Part shown: positions 17,636-28,200 of the stretch, one piece after another
How positions within the stretch are numbered: the first letter of the stretch is position 1
Layout: the number at the start of each line of letters is the position of its first letter
Assembly (NCBI GenBank): GCA_046291695.1
Contig: JBKBSO010000016.1
Coordinates: 1 to 64,000 of the forward strand
Origin: PNNG01 sp046291695
GTDB taxonomy: Bacteria > Bacteroidota > Bacteroidia > UBA7662
Length of the DNA stretch: 64,000 nt
Direction: 5' to 3'
Notes under the pieces: generated by a model
The model's input: only the letters and a program-made list of their open reading frames with translations
Databases searched by the model: none
Told to the model about the DNA's origin: nothing
Position numbers and translations under genes: made by a program

Positions 17636-20600
17636 ATGCGTCAACTCCTCAGTTACTTTTTAATCGTCTCAGGAGCAGTATTCGTACATATTCCCCATGC
17701 ACAAGCACAAATTGACTTATCGATTCCCCCAAATGCCTTGGTTTTTCGAGTCGGGGCAGACACTTCCCATGACTTTAGTACCATAACAGCGGCCTTAAAT
17801 TTTGCGAGCACGGCACTTATCGACCAGCCCTATGTGTTTCTACTAACGGATTCGACCTATCCAAACGATCCTTTTCCAATCACCATAGGGGCTCCTCAGC
17901 AAATGACACCACAAGGATCCATCACCATTCAGCCCGACAATGGCGTACACGTAATTTTCGAAAACCCGGCGGGCATCAACATCTGGATTTTTAGTTTTCA
18001 CACCAGCCGAAATACAAAAATGTATGGTCGATCGCCAGACAGCACGGGTACTATCACCATTATCGACCATTCGCCATTTAACAAACGGGTTATCAGCCTG
18101 TCGGTTACCCAAAGTTTGAGTAATGTAAACACCGAGATTTGCTACCTTACCATTAAGGCCACGCACCCTAGCAATCAACTTACTGGTATAGATGGGGTTG
18201 GTGAATTCAGTCAACGTTTGGTGAATACTTTAATTGCCTACAATCGCTTTGAGGGTTTAAACAATGGCGTACGCTTACGTCATAACTCCATGATCCATGT
18301 CATTTCTCCTCATATTTATAGGAACTTTTTTGGTGGCACCGACACCTCTTATTCGCATGCCACTTACCCCATTACACTTACGTCCAGCAGCAATGCTTTG
18401 GTAGAAGAAAATGAAATTGCTTATCTACAGAATTCAAGCAGCATCACTGGCATTCTGATTTACAATAGTGCAAACGCCATTGTGCTACGAAATCGCATTC
18501 ACCACATCAGGGTTGCCAATGAAGCCACTGGAATTGCCACGGGTTTAAGCACCCATGGCCATCTGATCAGCAACCATATCCATAGCTTTGGCTCCCTTAA
18601 CCCTTTAGTACATGTAGCACAACTTACCGGAATAGATGTGGAAACCGGTGCCACCAATATTTACCACAACACCATTAGCTTATCCGATAGCGGTAACCAT
18701 ACCCATGGCGCCATGTATGCCATTTCAACCCCTTTACAAAACCACCTGAGGGAGGTTGCCAATAATATCTTTGAGTTAAAATCGACCAAGCCCCAGGTAA
18801 GCAGCTATGTTTACTACGCACGGAATTTATTTTCTGCACAGCATTCCACCCTCAACCCTAATAACAACGTTTATTTATTTACCACCGGCACGGATAAGGG
18901 ACTTGCCAGAAGAATGGGCCAAGTCACGTATTTTACATTAGAAAGCTGGCGAAACGAACTGCAAGCCAATGGCAGTTCCCGCGAGTCTTTTTCATTTGCC
19001 GGTAACCCACAGCTTTACAGTTTATCCTCGAATCTCTTACCCGACAGCCTGCTGGCTGCACAAATAAATGATATGGGCCGTAGCATACCGTTGCTTAGCG
19101 GCATGCTTAACCACGACCTTAGGGGTCAAAATCGCCCGGCCTTTGGGAGCAGCTCTCCCGACCCCGGAGCTACAGAGTTCAATGCCGCTCGCAGCCGAGA
19201 TTTAAGTTTACCCATCCTGCATTACTGGGACGACAACCTTCGCCAAGTCAATCATCACGCTCAAGCGCGTTCGATCTCCTTTTTGTTGTCAGACTCTGTT
19301 TCAGGCATATTCAAGGCAGAGATTCTGTTAAATTGTAACACCAGTAATTTGCTTATGCCCTTGCAGCGCGATAGTGGTACGGCATTTAATGGTTTGTGGA
19401 AAATTCATATAGCTCACCAGGCGCCCAGAGGCTGCTACCTACACCTGTACATTACCGATAGTACGGGCAACCGGGCCGTTATCCCACATCTTCATGCCTG
19501 GGAAGATGCCCTGCTTGACCTCAAACTGGGTGCTGATACCATCCTCACCGAGGCAGACAGCATTGTACTACAAGCAGAGAGTAGGGCACGTTACCCTATA
19601 CGCTTTACCGAGTTTCTAACGGATAGCTCGGCACTTCCAGGTTCCTGGCCTGCACATTTACCTGCAGATTTAACCTATGCTGTAGAGCTCACCCATTTTG
19701 GTACAGACACCCTTGATATTTCCGGCTTGGTGGTTCGGTCGGCTTTGTCGCTCGATTTTCTAAAAAGTTTCGAATTTCCAAAAGGCACCCTTCTGTATCC
19801 TCAACATGCCATTATCGTGGGAAATAGCGTTTCCGCCTCTGGCAATGGCGTTTACCACTTTCAAACCGATAGCACAGGCTACCGACGGATGTTCTCCGGG
19901 CATGAGTTTGCACTTTATGACCGATTTAACCAACAAATCGACTATCTGCCCATTGACTTTAATCCGCTAACAACGCACAACCTTTGGCACCTGGCCGACT
20001 CGTGGCACGGCGGTGGGCTAAGCTTACAAAACACCCAGGGAGCCGCCATGCATTTATGGGATCTAAACCGGGCTGATGCCTGGCTTAATTACGGCCAAAT
20101 GCAGCCTAGCCCGGGCCTCAATCACCTCAGCACCATCAAAATAGATACCGTGCATTGGCAGTGGATAGGTATTGCGAACTCCGGCAAAGCATTTGTTGAA
20201 AGTCCTCCATTAGCAGCCGGGCATTATCCCATCCGTTTACAAATACAGGCTGGAACCATGCATGCCATTGACTCCATGAATTTACGCATTTCGGGCCATG
20301 GAATAAACGATTTTATAGCACCTCAGATTAGCCAATTCAGCTATTCGCCACAATTTCATACTTCGTGTATTTCATCAGGAAGGGCTATGGAATTTATGAT
20401 AAAAGACACTGCCAATGGAAGCGGTATTGAACGGGTGGAGTTACTTCTTTGGTCAGATAGTCTGATATTAAGCCTTAATCCTTTGTTGGATTCCGGAACA
20501 GTGCAGCATGGTAAGTTTTTGGTGAATTTGCCAAGTCTAGCCCGCAATAGCGTGTATCTACCAAAAATTTTTGCCGTAGACAGCTCGGGTAACCAGAGCG

Positions 20601-22045
20601 ATACCCTCGTATTGCCTGCATTCACCGGCCGACAGTTTGAATTTGCGAGGCTGGGGCCCGACACCACCATATCCTACAATACGCCTATGGTGAAGCACGC
20701 AGATGTTAAAAGCGCCAAACGCCGAGGATTGCAGTTTACAGAGTTCGTCTATGATTATGGCATTTTTGGAAGCCAACCTACGGGAAGTCTGCCTGCTGGA
20801 TTAAGCTTAATCAATCAGCATGCTGATGTTGTGAAAATCACCAACTTGGGCAAGGATACCGTGCATACCGGAGGTATTCGTTTTAGCTTTCATGGACAAA
20901 GCACCTCTTTTAGTCATGCAGTTCCTGCCTTGCTTTTGGCACCAGGTCAGGATTTATACCTGGTAAGCGGTGGTTCAGTAATATCATCGCCTGCCCACCG
21001 GGTTTATCAACTCAACGCAGGATCCTATTTTAGCAGTAGCAGCAGTGGTGGTTTATTGTTGGTAGATAGTTTGAGCGGTGAGGCGCTTTCGGCTTTGGCG
21101 CTGAACAACTACAGCTTCCCGAACAGTTTTCAACTTCCTTTAGATGTTTGGGGAGGTGCGGCAGTACAAACCGGACAATCGGCCGGGTTATACAGAACGG
21201 CTTCACCAGCAACGGCAGCCTCGTGGCAAATCGCCAGCCATCAACAAAACACCCAACTGGGTCAAGCCGCCATGTTTCAGCTAGGTGAACCGATAACATG
21301 GCGATTGAACGGCCAGGTGGTGGCCATTGCCGATACGCTTCGGTGGTCAGCAAACCGATCTGTCGTACTTACCATACACGACACCAGTTGGTCGTGCAGT
21401 GTAGCAGACAGCCTTAAGATTACCGTAATCGGAGGGGATAATCCAGCCGATCTCGCCATCGACAGCATATTGTTCCCCAATGGAACCGCGGCAGCATATC
21501 AATTATTACCCCAAATTCGTATCATGAACCTGGCTGGAGAAAGTGTTTCACGGGTAGGCCTGCAAGTTATTTGGAATGGCAGTCTTGTGGGTTCTGATCT
21601 TATTCAACAGCTCCTATTTCCGGGCGATAGCCTCCTGTACAACCTGTCAGAAGCCATTGATTTAAGCGACACTTCCGCAGGTTATACCTTATGCATCAAA
21701 CACCTTTGGCCGTACGATACTCACCCTAGCAACGACGAGCTTTGTGTGGATATGCGAGGACGCATCAGCACCAATATCCCTCAGGAAATGGCCATGCCTG
21801 CCTTAAAACTTTACCCTAACCCGAGCCGCGACCAGCTCTTTATCGAACTGCCAGCTATGCCCGATTATGATTTGGAATGGACTTGTTATGATTATCTCGG
21901 GCGCTTAATACCGATAACGCAGCCCATGGCCATGGGCGATGGCAAATGGCAATTATCGATTGCCGCTTTACGCCCCGGGCAGTATCAACTCCTGGTAACA
22001 TCCAAGGAGCGACGCTGGCATGCAAAATTTCAGCGGGTACAATGA
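17636..22045 (+). CDS. giant secreted beta-helix protein with LTD domains and T9SS sorting domain (1469 aa)
   Basis: A signal peptide (ending HIPHAQAQ) is followed by one right-handed beta-helix (about 35-430; start VGADTSHDFSTITAALNFA; rungs such as ALVEENEIAYLQNSSSITGI). Two LTD-like domains lie near 655 (RFTEFLTDSSALPGSWPAHL) and 1031 (GLQFTEFVYDYGIFGSQPTG). A CARDB-like segment lies near 1280-1380 and a T9SS sorting domain near 1390 (LKLYPNPSRDQLFIELP). The second LTD and its lead-in correspond block by block to the 2424-aa protein encoded divergently, which has one extra beta-helix. Local GC is low (a sampled 60-base line is about 38%). No enzyme motif was recognised. A surface or adhesive role is likely but unproven. 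Confidence 0.85.
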   Translation: MRQLLSYFLIVSGAVFVHIPHAQAQIDLSIPPNALVFRVGADTSHDFSTITAALNFASTALIDQPYVFLLTDSTYPNDPFPITIGAPQQMTPQGSITIQPDNGVHVIFENPAGINIWIFSFHTSRNTKMYGRSPDSTGTITIIDHSPFNKRVISLSVTQSLSNVNTEICYLTIKATHPSNQLTGIDGVGEFSQRLVNTLIAYNRFEGLNNGVRLRHNSMIHVISPHIYRNFFGGTDTSYSHATYPITLTSSSNALVEENEIAYLQNSSSITGILIYNSANAIVLRNRIHHIRVANEATGIATGLSTHGHLISNHIHSFGSLNPLVHVAQLTGIDVETGATNIYHNTISLSDSGNHTHGAMYAISTPLQNHLREVANNIFELKSTKPQVSSYVYYARNLFSAQHSTLNPNNNVYLFTTGTDKGLARRMGQVTYFTLESWRNELQANGSSRESFSFAGNPQLYSLSSNLLPDSLLAAQINDMGRSIPLLSGMLNHDLRGQNRPAFGSSSPDPGATEFNAARSRDLSLPILHYWDDNLRQVNHHAQARSISFLLSDSVSGIFKAEILLNCNTSNLLMPLQRDSGTAFNGLWKIHIAHQAPRGCYLHLYITDSTGNRAVIPHLHAWEDALLDLKLGADTILTEADSIVLQAESRARYPIRFTEFLTDSSALPGSWPAHLPADLTYAVELTHFGTDTLDISGLVVRSALSLDFLKSFEFPKGTLLYPQHAIIVGNSVSASGNGVYHFQTDSTGYRRMFSGHEFALYDRFNQQIDYLPIDFNPLTTHNLWHLADSWHGGGLSLQNTQGAAMHLWDLNRADAWLNYGQMQPSPGLNHLSTIKIDTVHWQWIGIANSGKAFVESPPLAAGHYPIRLQIQAGTMHAIDSMNLRISGHGINDFIAPQISQFSYSPQFHTSCISSGRAMEFMIKDTANGSGIERVELLLWSDSLILSLNPLLDSGTVQHGKFLVNLPSLARNSVYLPKIFAVDSSGNQSDTLVLPAFTGRQFEFARLGPDTTISYNTPMVKHADVKSAKRRGLQFTEFVYDYGIFGSQPTGSLPAGLSLINQHADVVKITNLGKDTVHTGGIRFSFHGQSTSFSHAVPALLLAPGQDLYLVSGGSVISSPAHRVYQLNAGSYFSSSSSGGLLLVDSLSGEALSALALNNYSFPNSFQLPLDVWGGAAVQTGQSAGLYRTASPATAASWQIASHQQNTQLGQAAMFQLGEPITWRLNGQVVAIADTLRWSANRSVVLTIHDTSWSCSVADSLKITVIGGDNPADLAIDSILFPNGTAAAYQLLPQIRIMNLAGESVSRVGLQVIWNGSLVGSDLIQQLLFPGDSLLYNLSEAIDLSDTSAGYTLCIKHLWPYDTHPSNDELCVDMRGRISTNIPQEMAMPALKLYPNPSRDQLFIELPAMPDYDLEWTCYDYLGRLIPITQPMAMGDGKWQLSIAALRPGQYQLLVTSKERRWHAKFQRVQ

Positions 22046-22283
22046 CTTTAGCCTCCTTGCTCTAATCCGCCTGTTTCCTTGCTCAGCTACCTATACCCCC
22101 ATCTTGAGCAACTTAGCTTTTGAATCCTCAACACAATCCTGCATTCATATTTCTCTTTCTTTTGTTTTGAGCAAATTGAATAAATCCATTAGTTTTGAGC
22201 TACTCGATTTTACATGAAAAGCTACCGGCACATCCCTTGTTTAAACTTGCTTTCAAAGCCTTAGCTGCCTCACCAATATACTT
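22046..22283. other. gap between giant genes, nothing recognised
   Basis: About 240 AT-rich bases with no RNA gene, repeat or clear promoter boxes. A 65-codon frame crosses it but has no family resemblance and runs over the end of the preceding gene. Confidence 0.4.
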
Positions 22284-25200
22284 ATGCACGGAAACACCTC
22301 CCTGAGCTTTCATGCGGCCAAAACTGGCTTGATTTTACTTATTATCTGTAGTTTTTTCCATCCATCGGCCCGCGCCCAAACATTCTGGGGTACCATCCCC
22401 CAATTGCAGCCGCAAAGCAGCATGACGGGCATGATGAGCTTCCAACTCGAATCCAATACCGATGTTTACATCGACACCTTGTATTGCCGCATCCTCGGGA
22501 ACAGTGGCAACTTCAGCGTATGGCGGAGCAGCACATCGCTTACCGGCCAGCCCTTTGTTAACAACCCAGCACAACAATGGGAGCAAATTGTATCCGATTA
22601 TCATACCAACAGCGGAGGGAACCTGTCGGGCGAAGGCAATGTGGTGGCCATCCCGCTCGAAGGTAGCCTGTACATGCCGGCCAACAGTCCGCAGCGCTTT
22701 GTTGTCTGGATTCAGGCAGGACAGATGCAATTTACCAATGGCTTCAGTACCAGCTTTCCGGTCAGTTTTACCAACGGAACATTGACGCTGTTGACGGGCG
22801 GGCAGGTTACCTATAGAGGGAATCTCGCCAGTCCAAGTGCCACAGCCAACCAGGTTAATGCAGCTGTTTTTTACCGCCCAGCCACGGGGCGGGATATGCG
22901 GCTGCTGCGCTTGGTGTCGCCACAAAACTTGGGTGCCACGCCTGCTCAAATCCGGATGCGGGTACAAAACAGCGGTGCGGATACCCTGTTCTCCGCCGAA
23001 TTCAACTACCGCATCGATGGCGGGCCTGTGGTGGGCAGTGGTGTGGTGAATTTCCCGCAGCCCTTGTTGGCCGGCCAAAGCTTCGATTATACCTTCCCCA
23101 ACAGCGTGCCCAGCCCTGCTTCGGGTCAAATGCAGCTGGAGCTCTGGCACTGCAATGTGAACGGTCTAGGCCCTGATGCCGTGCCGGGCAACGACAGTCT
23201 GAGTCGCAACCTCTGCACTGGTCTGGCCGGCACCTACCAGGTGGGTGGGGCAGGTGCCGATTTTAGTAATCTGGAGGCGGCCTTTGCCGCCCTCTATAGT
23301 TGCGGCATGACCGATTCGGTGGTGCTTGCACTGGCAGCTGGCACCTACTATGGCCCCTATTTTTTAGGCCCTATTCCGGGCGACAGCAGTCTGGCGCTCA
23401 CCCTGCAAAGCAGTAGCCTGCAGGCTAGCTCTGTGGTACTTACACAAGACAGCAGTGTGACCGGTAATCCGACTATTTTCAACAGCAACAGCAACAAACG
23501 CATCCAATTCAGACAGCTGAGTTTTGTTAGAACGCGACCAGGGGTTTTAGATTTTCAGCCCATTGTTCATTTCGAATCGTTCCGGAGTAGGGCCGAAGTG
23601 AGCCACTGCAGGTTCATCGATCAAACCCTGTCACCCAGCAGTCTGAACATCGGCTTGCAGTTCCTAGGCAGCCATGGCTTGTTTGCGCACAACACCTTTG
23701 AAGGTTTTTGGGGGCCGTTAATTTTGCTTGGGCAGGGTAGCCCGGCGAACCAAATCATCAACAACAGTTTCACGGGTTTTTTTGGTACCGCCATTCGGAC
23801 TGAAGCGCAAGCGGATCTTCTGATCCGGGGCAACCAAATCATGGATTTTGCCGGTTTTGCTGGTACAGCGCCGGGCATCGTTGTCACGGATGTGGTCGGC
23901 TTGGAGCTTGCTTTCAATACCATCGGCGGTTTGATGAGCGGCATGGGCATTCAGATCCAAGAACCGATACAAGGTCAAAGACCAGCAGGGGTCAAGAGCC
24001 GCATTTACAACAACATCATCGATGGCCGGCCAGGGCTGAACATCAACGCTCAGAACCTGTCTTTGCGCTTGCTGAATATCATCGGGCGCACGGCCGCCAC
24101 CAATGGCTTTCGCGATGCGCTGGAAATTGCGCACAACACCATCCGGTATCAAATCAATACCACTTTTAGCTTTCCGCAAGCGGCGATTTGGGTCACTGGG
24201 CCTTTAAATATCAGGGCGTGGGATTCGATCAGTATTGTGAACAACCACATCGAGATCAGTCCCATCGACGGGGTATTGCCGGCGAACGCCCAGCTGCTCG
24301 CTTTCGGGCAGCCCCTCGACACCACAGCCGCTTACATCAATCACAACAACTACTTTTCGGCTGGATTACAAGTCCCTGGTCCGGTGCGCATCGGTTTTAA
24401 TCCCGGGATCATCTACCCAAGCTTGACCGCCTGGCAGCAAGCCAGTCAAAAGGACGGGCAATCGGTGGCTATGGACGCCGGCTTCGGGCCGGGAGGCCTG
24501 CTCATCCCCTCTAACCCTGCTTTGGACAACCGGGGCCTGCCCATCGCTTCTATCCCCACCGACATCACCGGTCAAGTCCGGAGCAGCACGGCCCCCGACA
24601 TCGGTGCTGTGGAATTTACCGGCTTGTTGTTGTCGCAAATCAACCCCATCCTGCTGGGCGATACCTTGCTTGGCAACAACCGCTGGGTGAGCGCAGAAAT
24701 CACCGATACGCTGTCGACCCTCGTGCCCGGCAGCGCACGCTTGCGTTACAAGAAAAGCACACAGCAGAGCTGGCAAACAGATTCGATACCGCTCATCACA
24801 GGCAGCACCCATCACTTCCTGATCGACTACACCCTGCTCGGCGGGGTACAGTTGCTCGATACCATTCAATACTATTTTGCTGTGCAGAACGCTGCTGGGC
24901 AACTCACCACAGCACCCGCCGGTGGGAGCGGCACGCTGCCCGGGCCACTCATCGATCCCGATTCGAGCTATAGCTATTCCATCATCACACAGCTTGCAGG
25001 CACCTATCGGGTCGGGACTTCAGGGCCAGCCGATTTCGCAACTTTAAGCCTGGCATCAAAGGCTTTCAACAGTGCGATTATCAACGGACCGGTAGATTTT
25101 ATCTTGATCGACAGTCTGTACGACGCGGCAGAAAGTTTTCCGATTAACTTTCGTTACAATCCGGGAGTCAGCGCCCAGCGCCCCGTCCGCGTGTTGGCCG

Positions 25201-28200
25201 ATAGCAGCCGGCAGTCGGTGCGCATCACGGGCATTGCACCCAGAACCAATGGGTTGATTAATGTAGATGGACTCAGCCATTTTACTTTGGCGGGGGCCGA
25301 CAGCCTTCGAAAACTGCAGCTCGTTTTCAAAGAAACGACTTTGGAGCGGGTTGCCGTTGTCCAGGTCAGCTCCGTGACAGGGCGGACCGTGAGCGACATC
25401 AACTTACTGAACCTCGATGTGTGGGGAACCAACCCCAATGCCGAAACGAGCTACGGCATCATCCTCGGCAGTCGCTTGGCCAACATCGCTTTTTTTGGCG
25501 ATTCCATAAGCAATGTGCGCATCGAAAATGTGGACGTAAAACGTACCAATGGGGGTATTTTGGTCTTGAATCTCGATGCTGCCCCGGGCCATCAACTCAC
25601 CATCCGACATTGCCGCGTGGGTACTGAATTGCCCGCCCATCGGGTGCAAGGCATAGGCATCTCTGTATATGCCATGCAAACGGCCAGCATCACCGACAAT
25701 GAGATCTGCTACATCGGTGGTTCCCCGGTGGTTAGTTTTCAAACCGGCATGCAAGTGGCGGGAAACAGCACGCAAAACGTAGTCATCGGTAGAAACAAAA
25801 TACACCACGTGCACAACAACCACCAGAACGGAGGGCCGGCCCGGGGGCTGTTTTTGGATGTGGGCAGCCAGGTGGTGGTTACCAACAACCTGATTTACGA
25901 CATCCGTAGCTCTGGCACTTTGGTTACCGGTCTCAATCAAATGGCCACAGCTTTAGAAGTGCATCGCGGAACGCAGTACGGCATTTACTACAATTCCATG
26001 CTGTTGTCGACCGATGGACAGCAGGCAGGGCCCGACATGCCGGCGGCTTGTGGGTTCTTGGTCACGAACACCAGTGCAACCGGCAGCTTTATCAACAATG
26101 TGGTCGGGGTCAAGGTCACGCGGCAGGGTGGTGGCCAGGGCATTTACCATGCCATTGGTTTCCCCACGAGCTTCAATTTCACCAACTTTAACCTCAACAA
26201 CAACGCTTATTTGGTGGCCAATCGGGCCGATCATTACCTGGGTAGACAAGGGACGGGCAGCACTGGGCTGTACCCCGAATTGGCGAGCTGGCGGGTGTTT
26301 TCGGCCTTTCGGAATGCCAACAACGAAACACAGTCGATTCCTGCCAGTGGTAAACAAGCCCCGCCTTTGCAGGCATCCGTTGCTTTACGACCGGCGACCG
26401 GGCTGGCCAGCCTCATGGAGTCGGGAGCAGTAGTTGTTCCTGCCCTGGGCCTCCCGAATACCGACATCGATGGCCATCAGCGCCCTGCCTTCAACGGCAC
26501 CGCTCCCGACATAGGCGCCTACGAATTTGATGGCATCCGTGCCGCTTATCTTCCCAACACAGTAGATAGTTTTACAATTACTCCTGCCGAATCCCTTTGC
26601 GGGCCGGTAATTCGCCAGCTAAACGTGTATGCTTCAAACACCAACCCTGTGCTATCGGCCCGGCTGTTGATTGCCCACAATGGCGTGGAACAAGCACCCC
26701 TGGTAATGCACCCGCTTCCGAGCACGTTACAAAGCATTTGGCAAGCTACGGTTCCCCCTGCCCCCGCCAATGATAGTTTACACCTGGCTTTTGAACTTGT
26801 TAATTCGGCGGAAGACACCCTGATCACAAGTCTTGGCACCTATATCGACCGTGCGTTCAACATCAACATCAACCCCGACACCAGTATGTACCGGGGCGAT
26901 AGCTTATGGCTTCGGGCCTCTACCGATTTTGCCGTTCCTAAGCAGCTCAGCAACCTTTTGGCCGATTCCTCGGCCGTACTCGATTGCGGAGGTGGCTTTA
27001 TGTTTGAACTACAGGCCATGGATTCGCTCGAATTACAGGCCATCGATTTATTGCCCAAATTCAGTGGCGCGCAGCAAGTAAAGGTGTACTACTTACAGGG
27101 GTCGAAAGCAGGCTTTCAATCCGACAGCAGCAGTTGGACATCAGCAGGGGTATATGCCATTCAAGTCGATTCAGGCAGCACGATTTATCCGCTCGCTTTG
27201 CATAATCCCATCCCCATCGGAGCAGGTCAAAGGCTGAGTATTTACCTGCAATACCATTCACGTTACGCCACGGGCATCGATAGTTTGCAAAGCAATGAAC
27301 TGGTGTTGTCGAATGCCGAAGCGCTTTGCAGTGCATGGGCAGCAGGACAAACCGCGGTAAGTTGGGTAGGCCGGCTGCATTATCGCTTCCAGCCACCCAT
27401 TCAATGGGAGGCTTTTGATGTACAATGGCCTCAAGGGATTGCGCTGGGCAGCGGTAAAGCGCTATTGGTTGCACCCCAAGAAAATGTGGTGTATGTGGCC
27501 AGCATTGGCTACAGCAATTGCCATATTTCCGATTCGGTGGCGGTAACGGTATTGCAGCCCAACAACCGGGTTCAAGGGGTATTGCGTTACGACAACAGTG
27601 CACTTAGCCCCATCTCCAACAGCTTCGTGGAGTTGAAAAGAGGAGGTCTTGTGCTTCAAAGCGTTCAAACCAATGCTTCGGGCCAGTTCACTTTTACCCA
27701 GCTCGATAACGGCACTTACGAGCTCAGTGCCACACCCAACCTGGTTTGGGGAGGGGTAAACGCCACCGATGCACTCCGTACAGCCCGGCATTTTTCGGGA
27801 CTGGCAGCTTTGTATAACCTGCGATTGCAGGCGGCAGATGTAAATGCCAGCAACAGTGTAAATGCTTCTGACGCCCTCGAAATTTCGCGACGATTCTCCA
27901 AACAAACTTCCGGTTTTAGTAGCGGCGACTGGCTACCTACAACCCAACGTTTACGGCTGCAAAACGACAGCCTGCACCTAAATCTCCATACGCTCGCCTA
28001 TGGCGATGTAAACGGCTCCTACCTACCATCCGGCATACGGCAAAAACCTTCGGTAAGCTTAGTGCACAGCGGACGCCATCGCCTCGACCAGGAGGCTTGC
28101 GCAATTCCACTACAACTGGTTGATGCGGCCGCTTTAGGGGCACTTTCGCTGGTAATCAACATCCCTGAAGGCATCCGGGTTGAACGGGTGCACTGTTTAC

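Noticed and set aside
22335..23150. Long antisense frames inside the third giant gene (271 and about 178 codons)
   Set aside because: They lie opposite a well-supported secreted protein in GC-rich DNA, where stops are rare on the other strand. Their sequences show no domain or signal.
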